Part shown: one piece after another, positions 55,028 through 64,000 of the stretch
How the letters are laid out: each line of letters begins with the position of its first letter
Position numbering within the stretch: position 1 is the first letter of the stretch
Source of the DNA: Mesostigma viride
Taxonomy: Eukaryota > Streptophyta > Mesostigmatophyceae > Mesostigmatales > Mesostigmataceae
NCBI GenBank assembly: GCA_009746045.1
Contig: RPFO01000406.1
Span: 1,862,287-1,926,286 of the forward strand
DNA length: 64,000 nt
Direction of reading: 5' to 3'
The notes under the pieces: model-generated
What the model was told of the DNA's origin: nothing
Database searches by the model: none
What the model saw: only the letters and a program-made list of their open reading frames with translations
Program-made: the position numbers and the translations under genes

Positions 55028-58000
55028 GGTTGAGTGGTTGAACAGTGGTCGAGGTGGGGAGGAACGTCGCGGTGTTCGCTGCAGGCCATAACACAACAGC
55101 AAAACGACGCGAGCAGAGACGCCACCGTCTTCGCACCTCGGTGGAAGCACGTGATTGGAGGGAAAAGGCGCGGCGCGGTACCCAGATTTGCAAATTAGCC
55201 GTTTCTTGGACAGGAAAAGGCCTAGATCCCGAGCTTGATCCAACCCGCTCAACTACACGCGCGCTAGTCCCCGAATTTCGGATAATGGATGTTTCACCAG
55301 TTCGAGGCTGGGGCCTGGGAGATGCCCTTTGGAAACAAGCACCTGCGCTCACTTACATCTACTACTAGCATATGACACGGGCGTAAGACCACCAGTTCAG
55401 TACCTATTCCGTACCAGAAAACAAAGCTGCACGACTGGGAGGGCTTCGAAACGAAGTTTTTGTCTGGTGAAGTCGACAGGTCCGTCCGTCAGTCTGTTGA
55501 TGATTCCCACGCCGGTCATACCGTAGGCAGAGATGCAGTACAGTACACCCCCCCCCACACGTTTAAGATTCTCAGGTTTAAGATCATGAGCCCCTGGATT
55601 TGACCTCTACTAGTAGTATAATTGTAGTAGAATGTAGTAGAGATTATTAGAATCGAATCACAGTAGTAAGATTTCTTTAAGATCGTGAGCCCAGGATTGG
55701 TCGGACCCAATCTGAAACGTGTGTGGGGGGTGTAATTGAAGTCGACAGGTATGTCAGAGAATCCGTGCAGTCTATGTCCGGCTTTTGGCAGGTGCCTTTG
55801 GCAACAGAATCATTAGCCCCTACTAATGTTGTGCAAATATAGTATAGAGCCTCTAGGACATACGCAGGTACCTTTTCGTGCTGACACTGCCAAAGTGGCG
55901 ACATCAGGCACGTTACCGTAGAAAATGGCTAGAACGTGAAAGTTACAACGCACGTTACTTGATACTAGTCCATCAGTTCACCGGCTCAGGCTCGGGTGCG
56001 GCGCTGGCTGGTACTCGGGCGGTAATTAGGATGTGGACTACCACCCAGCAGTGTTTCGATTAGTGGCGATACACCGCCAAATGTGGCGGTGTGGCACTTT
56101 TTTTGGCAAAATGTGGCGTTGCCACCCTATTTGACAAGGCCCCCAAGAAGCCACAAATTGGCCGTGCTGTTCTACTTTCTAGTTTCGTTTCGCCACAGAG
56201 TGGCCGTGCCTGAAGTTCACTCTAGTACAGGTTACGCCACAATTGGCAGTGTCAGCCGAACTTCCGGCCGGCGTTCCGCCACGAATCTCCCTTTAGAAAA
56301 GTGCAACAGTGCATACCGCTTAGTGCATGTTAGTAGCGCCAAGTGGCCCGCTGGCCGCTGGACAGGCTGAGCAGTGACTACCGTAGTGAGCTAGACCGGT
56401 GCAGTGTGCAGTGAGCTAGGTAGAATTGTATTTGAAGAATCAACCATAGTATTGTCCAATCAAAATCATCGTCTTCGGAGCAGTGTCTTAGAGACGACAG
56501 TATCCTCGAATCCATCGTCGAGAATGGGGACCGAATCGTTGCGACAACGATATAAAAAAGTACGAAAAAGTACGCAAAAGTACGAACACAAGCGAGCAAG
56601 TGCGGCAAAATGCGTCGAACTGTTACTCAGGTCCAATGGCTTCCCTGGTCTAATAACGCGCCCTATTAGCCTTTCACCTGTCACCGCCACACGGGTGTGT
56701 GCCCACCTTAATTAGGATTCGCTGATACTCATTTCCCCTCTCACCTCTTTGGTCCATAATTGGCTAATAAAATATACCCATTTCCCCGAAAAAAAAATGC
56801 GTCGAACTGAGGTCTACACGGGCGGCCGGCAGGCAGAGACCCGCCCTGTATACTCAGCCAGTACGGCGCCGCGCCGCGCTGACCCCGCCGTTCTACTTCC
56901 AATGAATGGCCAGCCCGCCACACGTGGCCGTGCCAAGCCCAATTTTAATTGGCTTAAAGCCACACATTGGCCGAGTCAACGGAAGTTTTTGTAGTTCAAA
57001 ACGCCACAAGTGGCCTAGCGCCACTAGCAACAAAAACCTTAATCGAATCACTGCCACCCAGTAGTGCAGATCCTGCATTATGATGCCCAAGCAACCTGCT
57101 CGAGCTTACCTCGAGTGTTGGGGGACGCGAGGGAACGTTGGGATTCGAGAATTCCCAGTTCGCTGTTTCCCTTTCGACCCACCGCGCTCGCTGCATCTCG
57201 GGGGGCATCCTCGGTCGTCTTCTGTAATGCTGCCGCGCACGATGAAACACCGTGGCGAATGACAAGAACATGAATAATTTGTGCGGGGAATTATTCAGAT
57301 ATACTTAATGTCGTCTTTTCTGCTTCAAGGCTGATGTTCCTGCCGGGTTCTTTTTGGCGAAGTTCTATGGTTTCGGCGAGGATTGTCAAACGGCGCTTGA
57401 TAGAGCGATTCTAGAACACACTGCAACGATAGATCTGGCCCGCTGGCTGGGACAGTGAACCCCGTTAAGGGGCTGGGTCTTCATCTCAGGATTTCCGCAA
57501 TGGGATGTGCAGCCAGCCATGGACGCTCCTCTCCAGTGCATGCGGACGCACCTGTGAATGGCGACGGTGGCGACGCCTTCGACGTTGCCGCCGCTGGTGC
57601 ACAAGAGGTAGTTTGGTCGGGGTGATGCACGGGCTCTTCTAGAGGTAGAATTCATCCAGTTCCTAACCTGCACAGCCACACTGTAGCTCCCTGCCGCTGC
57701 CGTCATGTTCGTAGTCAAACAGTACCTCCCTGCCGCTATGGTCGTGTTCGCACCCTGGTGGCCTCGCAAAAGTTAATGTCAACGTCGTTTGACCGCAAAA
57801 GCAGCCCGCTCCGCACAAACGTCCTGTTAACTGTCATGCTTACCTTGCGGGACTTGTACGATACCTACACGATTTTATCAGCTTTGATTGTGCTTCATGG
57901 ATGAAGAAATGTTGACACTTGTGAACCCAAGGGAGCGTGTAGATGCCATTTCGAATCGTCTGTCATCCACCCGAGGCTTGCTGAGAAGCCTATTTCAGGG

Positions 58001-58570
58001 CTTGCCTCCCACTCCCCTGCTTCCGCCCTTCATTCTCTCTGTGCTTTCTAGGCTAAGCGACGGCAACCGCTCGTATTTATGCCCAGGTGTTACCCCTTAT
58101 TTCTGGCCAGGTCTTGATGCTTCTCTCGTGAACTATCACGTCACCATCGCTCATGGGTAGCCATCTCTCACCAATTGCCTCGCGAGATCGCGTCCTCAAT
58201 CGCACAGCTCTCACCTACCATGAGTCATGGCAGCCAGCCCTCGTCCTAGGTGCCTCACGCCCATGCTTGAACTGCACCTGTGATATGCCTATTGCTCGCG
58301 AGTATGTCTCTCCCACCCATTGCGCGCCACGTGCCGGTGTCACGTTTATATCGCGCCCACCCATCGTGGGACGTGTGCCCGCCTCAGGAACACCACCCCA
58401 TGCCCGCGCTGATGCCTGCCTTGTGCCGTGTGCGCGTGTGCGCATGACTTGGCCGCGCTTACGTCTGATGCACCCCATGTGCCGTATTCTGCGCTGGTGT
58501 GGGACGTGCTTATGCTCGACCGGCACGTTGCTGTGTGACCTATACTGCGCTTCTGTGTGATGTGTGACGG
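55028..58570. other. Gene-poor region upstream of chlP and the TIR gene
   Basis: Contains the chlP promoter side and no firm gene. Ten copies of a palindromic motif GCCA(CA)..TGGC lie between 55889 and 57014. A possible exon tail at 57330-57458 (acceptor TTCTGCTTCAAG, then GFFLAKFYGFGEDCQTALDR and DLARWLGQ, stop) reads like protein but could not be tied to other exons. Confidence 0.5.
57330..57458 (+). CDS. Possible terminal exon of an unknown gene
   Basis: A 42-codon stretch preceded by a pyrimidine-rich TTTTCTGCTTCAAG acceptor and ended by TGA. The peptide (PAGFFLAKFYGFGEDCQTAL...) looks like real protein rather than noise. No matching upstream exon was identified. Weak call. Confidence 0.25.
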   Translation, partial: ADVPAGFFLAKFYGFGEDCQTALDRAILEHTATIDLARWLGQ

Positions 58571-58698
58571 GGGCCCTTGCGTGTGATGTGTGCCATGTAT
58601 GTGCCTGTGCTTGCGAGTGACGTGTGCCATATATGTGCCTGTGCTTGCATGTGACGTGTGTCATATATGTGCCTGTGCTTGCGTGTGACCTGTGCCAG
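58571..58698 (+). repeat. Tandem repeat ending at a splice acceptor
   Basis: Three full and one partial copy of a roughly 36-bp unit (CTTGCGTGTGACGTGTGCCA then TATATGTGCCTGTG). The last, partial copy ends CTGTGCCAG, which is the likely 3' splice site of the first visible TIR exon. Confidence 0.8.
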
Positions 58699-61600
58699 GA
58701 GCAGGAGGGGGACTACGTGGGCGATGGCGAAGAGGTGTTTGCCACCGTCGGCCGGCACACCCTGCGCGAGCTCAAGCCCGGCAGCGGCCAGCGCTGGCAC
58801 ATCTTCTTCTCTCACGTGGAGGCGACGGGTGCGGAGCAGAGCCTCACCCTCAAAGTGCTGCTCGAGGTGGCCTGCCCGAACATCAAGGTGAGAGAAGTCC
58901 ATGTAAGGTGGCCTGCCCCAATGTCTAGGTACGCTCTGCTTGTAGGTGGCGTGCCGTGGCATCAAGGCGAGGGGAACTGGAGGGGTGACTGCCCCACTGG
59001 TAAGGTGTAGTGAGGAAGCCCAAAAGCAAGGTGCATGCAGCTCCAGTTGGCCTGCCGCAACATCCAGGTACGCATGCATGCCCCAACATCCAGGTACGCA
59101 TGCCTGCCCCAACATCCAGGTACGCATGCATGCCCCAACATCCAGGTACGCATGCATGCCCCAACATCCAGGTACGCATGCCTGCCCCAACATCCAGGTA
59201 CGCATGCATGCCCCAACATCCAGGTACGCATGCATGCCCCAACATCCAGGTACGCATGCATGCCCCAACATCCAGGTACGCATGCATGCCCCGACATCCA
59301 GGTACGCATGCATGCCCCAACATCCAGGTACGCATGCATGCCCCAACATCCAGGTACGCATGCATGCCCCAACATCCAGTACGCATGCATGCCCCAACAT
59401 CCAGGTACGCATGCATGCCCCAACATCCAGGTACGCATGCATGCCCCAACATCCAGGTACGCATGCATGCCCCAACATCCAGGTACGCATGCATGCCCCG
59501 ACATCCAGGTACGCATGCATGCCCCAACATCCAGGTACGCATGCATGCCCCAACATCCAGGTACGCATGCATGCCCCAACATCCAGGTACGCATGCATGC
59601 CCCAACATCCAGGTACGCATGCATGCCCCGACATCCAGGTACGCATGCATGCCCCGACATCCAGGTACGCATGCATGCCCCAACATCCAGGTAAGCATGC
59701 ATGCCCCAACATCCAGGTACGCATGCATGCCCCAACATCCAGGTACGCATGCATGCCCCAACATCCAGGTACGCATGCATGCCCCAACATCCAGGTACGC
59801 ATGCATGCCCCGACATCCAGGTACGCATGCATGCCCCAACATCCAGGTACGCATGCATGCCCCAACATCCAGGTACGCATGCATGCCCCAACATCCAGGT
59901 ACACATGCATGCCCCAACATCCAGGTACGCATGCATGCCCCAACATCCAGGTACGCATGCATGCCCCAACATCCAGGTACGCATGCATGCCCCAACATCC
60001 AGGTACGCATGCATGCCCCAACATCCAGGTACGCATGCATGCCCCAACATCCAGTTACGCATGCATGCCCCAACATCCAGGTACGCATGCATGCCCCAAC
60101 ATCCAGGTACGCATGCATGCCCCAACATCTAGGTACGCATGCATGCCCCAACATCCAGGTACGCATGCATGCCCCAACATCCAGGTACGCATGCATGCCC
60201 CAACATCCAGGTACGCATGCATGCCCCAACATCCAGGTACGCATGCATGCCCCAACATCCAGGTACGCATGCATGCCCCAACATCTAGGTACGCATGCAT
60301 GCCCCAACATCCAGGTACGCATGCATGCCCCAACATCCAGGTACGCATGCATGCCCCAACATCCAGGTACGCATGCATGCCCCAACATCCAGGTACGCAT
60401 GCATGCCCCAACATCCAGGTACGCATGCATGCCCCAACATCCAGGTACGCATGCATGCCCCAACATCCAGGTACGCATGCATGCCCCAACATCCAGTTAC
60501 GCATGCATGCCCCAACATCCAGGTACGCATGCATGCCCCAACATCCAGGTACGCATGCATGCCCCAACATCCAGGTACGCATGCATGCCCCAACATCTAG
60601 GTACGCATGCATGCCCCAACATCCAGGTACGCATGCATGCCCCAACATCCAGGTACGCATGCATGCCCCAACATCCAGGTACGCATGCATGCCCCAACAT
60701 CCAGGTACGCATGCATGCCCCAACATCCAGGTACGCATGCATGCCCCAACATCCAGGTACGCATGCATGCCCCAACATCCAGGTACGCATGCATGCCCCA
60801 ACATCCAGGTACGCATGCATGCCCCGACATCCAGTACGCATGCATGCCCCGACATCCAGGTACGCATGCATGCCCCAACATCCAGGTACGCATGCATGCC
60901 CCAACATCCAGGTACGCATGCATGCCCCGACATCCAGGTACGCATGCATGCCCCAACATCCAGGTACGCATGCATGCCCCGACATCCAGGTACGCATGCA
61001 TGCCCCAACATCCAGTACGCATGCATGCAGTGGCATGAGCAGCCGTCATGGTCACGGGGTTGTGGGGTTGTCATCCCATCACGGGGTTGTGGGGTTGTCA
61101 TCCCATCACGGGGTTGTGGGTTGTCATCCCATCACGGGGTTGTGGGTTGTCATCCCATCACGGGGTTGTGGGGTTGTCATCCCATCACGGGGTTGTGGGG
61201 TTGTCATCCCATCACGGGGTTGTGGGTTGTCATCCCATCACGGGGTTGTGGGGTTGTCATCCCATCACGGGGTTTGTGGGTTGTCATCCCATCACGGGGT
61301 TGTGGGGTTGTCATCCCATCACGGGGTTGTGGGGTTGTCATCCCATCACGGGGTTGTGGGTTGTCATCCCATCACGGGGTTTGTGGGTTGTCATCCCATC
61401 ACGGGGTTGTGGGGTTGTCATCCCATCACGGGGTTTGTGGGGTTGTCATCCCATCATGGGGTTGTGGGTTGTCATCCCATCACGGGGTTGTGGGGTTGTC
61501 ATCCCATCACGGGGTTGCGGGGTTGTCATCCCATCATGGGGTTGTGGGTTGTCATCCCATCACGGGGTTTGTGGGGTTGTCATCCCATCACGGGGTTGTG

Positions 61601-63900
61601 GGGTTGTCATCCCATCACGGGGTTGTGGGGTTGTCATCCCATCACGTGGCCCGATACGGCTATGGTGCCTGGTTGGTGCGTGCCCTTACAACCTCAGTCA
61701 GTCCTGTAATGAATCGAAGTTGTATGCCTCCTGCCGACGTTGCGCCTTGCCCTAGCTTTGCACGGTGTTTATCGGCAAGCTCTGTCGACACCTGCCTGGT
61801 GTGCCCCTGAGCGTGCCGGTCGGTTGCGCCCTGCTGGTTTGATGCTAATGGACATTGTTCAGACCAGCATGGTTCAGACCAGGATTAGATACCCAAACTC
61901 TGCCGCAACCGCTGCACCTCATCATCGATTCTTGGATCTATATATTGCTGTGTGCCCCTCTTGCATGCGGTGTCATGTTGCCCCCTCCTCCGCTGGCCTG
62001 CATGTTGGCCCCCCAGTTCAACTCCCTTGTTTGCCATGCTGACCTGTTTCCCATATCCCTTGTTTGCCTGTGCCTGCGCGATCCCATGTGTGCTTCCCCC
62101 CCCCGCCGCCGCCCATCTCCCCCCACACGCCACCTCTTGCCCTGCCCCGCCCCGCCCGCCCTTGCGCTGCGCCCGCCACCTGTCTTGCCCCGCACGGCTC
62201 CGCATCCGTCACGCCGCCTGTCTCGCCCCGCACGGCTCGCATCCGTCACGCCCCCCCTTGCGCCGCACCTGCCCCCTGTCTCCCCCCGCATGGCTCCTGA
62301 TCTACCATGCCACCAGATCTGGCTGGACCAGGACCGCACCGCGAGCGAGTCCGACATGGTGACAGGTGTCAGCTCCTCGCTCTTCTTCTGCCTCATCCTC
62401 ACTGAGGGCGTCATGAAGGACACCGATGTGCAGCTGCAGGTGAGGGGGTCATCCAGCATGCACACGTGGCCATCATGCATGCATGCAAACGTGCAGCGGC
62501 AGGTGGGTGGCCGACCATCTGTTGTGGCGTGGTGCATGCCGACAGCGCGCACTTGATGGGTGGTGCATAGCTGAGCTTGGGGCAGGTGTAGGTGGTGTGT
62601 GGCCGACCTCGCCATCATGATGGAGCATGTGTGGGTGGAGGGTGGCCGACTGGGTGGTGGTGGGTGGAGGGTGGCCGACTGGGTGGTGGTGGGTGGAGGG
62701 TGGCCGACTGGGTGGTGGTGGGTGGAGGGTGGCTGACTGCGTGGTGGTGGGTGGAGGGTGGCGGACCGCTTGGTGGTGGGTGGAGGGTGGCCTACTGTGT
62801 GGTGGTGGGTGGAGGGTGGCGGACTGCGTGGTGGTGGGTGGAGGGTGGCTGACTGCGTGGTGGTGGGTGGAGGGTGGCGGACTGTGTGGTGGTGGGTGGT
62901 GGGTGGCCTACTGTGTGGCGGCGGGCGGTGGGTGGCCGACTGCGTGGTGGTGGGTGGAGGGTGGCCGACTGCTTGGTGGTGGGTGGAGGGTGGCCTACTG
63001 TGTGGTGGTGGGTGGAGGGTGGCGGACTGCGTGGTGGTGGGTGGAGGGTGGCTGACTGCGTGGTGGTGGGTGGAGGGTTGCGGACTGTGTGGTGGTGGGT
63101 GGTGGGTGGCCAACTGTGTGGCGGCGGGCGGTGGGTGGCTGTACTTGTGTTTTTCTCTGGCAGCCCCCATGCGACACACATTCACGCACGCAATATGTGA
63201 CACCAAGATTCTGACACGACCATTATGTTCCACCACCATACGTCTGCGTGGGTGCTCTCATCGCCTCCGTCCTGCCCCCAATATCTCTGCAACCCCCCCC
63301 ATGTTGCGCACGCGCACATGTGCCATGCCTCCACCACCGCGACCATGTGTGGGTGCCCATGCGCCCTCCCTCATCTTGTCCCCAATGCGCCCCACCCCCA
63401 CCCCCACCCCCCACCGGTCAATCGACACAAAACCGCCCCTTCCTCGCCCCCCTGCCCCCTCCCTTCCAAGAAAAGCTCCGCGAGGTGCTCATATTCCATG
63501 ATGGTGGACCCCCCCCCCCCCTTTCTCCAAACAGATCCGCGAGGCCCTCAAGGCCAAGAAACCTGTTGTGCTTATCCACGAGACTGACGCGCGTCACGGC
63601 GGCGTGTCCCTGGAGACCTGCCTGGCCGACATGCCCCCCGAGCTGCGCTCCCTCTGCGAGCAGCACGCATCGGTCGGCCGCATTATCGCGTACAAGCGGG
63701 CGACGGAGGCGCGCGTCACCATGCTCAAGGCGCTTCTGGCGACGCTGGGGGCCACTGCGTGCGATGACCTGTCGCCGCTGTACTATGTCCCCGAGCTTCC
63801 GGTCAACTGGTTTGACCGGCTGGGCGCAGTGCACGAGGTGGTGTCGGCGCTGCAGGACATTGGGGACGAGGAGGTCATCGTCCCGGTAGTGGGGCTGGTG
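58699..63900 (+). CDS. TIR-domain protein (partial, 3 exons visible)
   Basis: Three exons join in phase 0: 58699-58887, 62317-62439 and 63535-63900, with donors GTGAGA, GTGAGG, GTGAGT and acceptors GCCAG, CACCAG, AACAG. The joined protein reads WHIFFSHVEATGAEQSLTLK (exon A), IWLDQDRTASESDMVTGVSS, FFCLILTEGVMKDTDVQLQ (exon B) and IREALKAKKPVVLIHETDAR (exon C): the strand A, strand B (WLD), strand C and helix blocks of a Toll/interleukin-1 receptor domain of the kind found in algal multidomain proteins. Exon C continues past the domain (SVGRIIAYKRATEARVTMLK). Upstream exons and everything 3' of 63900 are not resolved. Role may be signalling or NAD cleavage; the sequence alone does not decide. 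The introns are minisatellites. Confidence 0.75.
59046..61029 (+). repeat. 26-bp minisatellite in intron 1 (about 76 copies)
   Basis: Unit core AACATCCAGGTACGCATGCA, repeated with few changes (CGACATCC, CATCTAGG, CCAGTTACG, and a few units lacking GG). Unit length is not a multiple of three, yet no stop is created, so frames of up to 954 codons on both strands are artefacts. Each full unit contains CAG|GTACGC, a splice-donor-like sequence. Confidence 0.96.
61057..61645 (+). repeat. 25-28-bp minisatellite in intron 1 (about 22 copies)
   Basis: Unit GGGGTTGTGGGGTTGTCATC then CCATCAC, with a G or T lost or gained between copies. It starts 28 bp after the 26-bp array ends. Confidence 0.95.
62625..63140 (+). 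repeat. 29-bp minisatellite in intron 2 (about 17 copies)
   Basis: Unit GTGGTGGTGGGTGGAGGGTG then GCCGACTGC; C-free runs on this strand make it strongly G-rich. Long Trp/Gly/Val frames are artefacts. Confidence 0.95.
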
Positions 63901-64000
63901 GTGAGTAGGAATGGATGATGTGAGTGGTGGTGGGGTGGGTGGTGAGTAGGAATGGATGATGTGAGCGGTGGGGTGGGTGGTGAGTAGGAATGGATGATGT
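63894..64000 (+). repeat. Start of tandem repeat at exon C donor
   Basis: GTGAGTAGGAATGGATGATG occurs three times (63901, 63942, 63980) in units of about 38-41 bp, beginning exactly at the donor of exon C and running off the window. Confidence 0.9.

Noticed and set aside
59046-61029. CRISPR-like array of 26-bp repeats
   Set aside because: Units are directly adjacent with no spacers, and the setting is a eukaryotic intron.
58540-61810. ORFs up to 954 codons with MHAPTSRYACMPQHPGTHAC-like repeats
   Set aside because: The 26-bp unit has no stop in any frame, so all frames are open; the array lies in an intron between two TIR-domain exons.
61938-63239. 433-codon minus-strand His/Pro/Thr-rich ORF
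   Set aside because: Antisense reading of the 29-bp G-rich minisatellite in intron 2.
1-64000. tRNA or rRNA genes
   Set aside because: No cloverleaf with A and B boxes or recognisable rRNA segment was found by eye; a covariance search would be needed to exclude them.

Overview
This is nuclear DNA of a photosynthetic eukaryote, most likely a green alga. The best anchor is a two-exon chlP gene (52355-55027, minus) for plastid geranylgeranyl reductase, with a Ser/Ala-rich transit peptide and a spliceosomal intron. A second host gene, for a TIR-domain protein (58699 to beyond the right edge, plus), is spread over at least three phase-0 exons. No species is claimed. Almost everything else is mobile or repetitive DNA.

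Layout. 1-1730: remains of a copia-type gag and a LINE 3' end. 2218-4315: a TTAA-flanked piggyBac-like element without a recognisable transposase. 4356-5762: two abutting hexanucleotide arrays of about 0.7 kb each. 5788-23162: a proposed large DNA transposon with 32-bp terminal inverted repeats and a GTT target duplication. It has GACACC-type arrays in opposite orientation near its two ends and two divergent genes, a transposase-like gene (minus) and an accessory repeat-rich gene (plus), separated by a perfect 92-bp-arm palindrome. A gag-only LTR element (5935-12679) sits in its left array. 23280-25917: tandemly duplicated repeat DNA. 25918-34389: a second gag-only LTR element with a perfect 5-bp target duplication. 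34830-41640: fragments of LINE, pogo-like transposase and unidentified TE genes. 36940-51440: a cluster of nested LINEs, including one with ORF1 and ORF2 (minus, about 49375 to 41755) and several ORF1-only derivatives, many with clean target-site duplications. 52355-55027: chlP. 55028-58600: a gene-poor stretch with a recurrent GCCACA/TGGC palindrome. 58699-64000: the TIR gene, whose introns are filled by minisatellites.

Three themes recur. (1) Retroelements that keep only their structural protein (gag-only LTR elements, ORF1-only LINEs) and presumably borrow reverse transcriptase. (2) LINE-type insertions that share a 3' CTCC-CAAC-GGAG stem-loop and in most cases an AATT-rich tail, and repeatedly insert into each other. 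(3) Tandem repeats of the TIR gene that appear to have grown out of its exon/intron junctions, so each array carries many copies of a splice-donor-like sequence. All calls come from reading the sequence by eye; no database search was possible.
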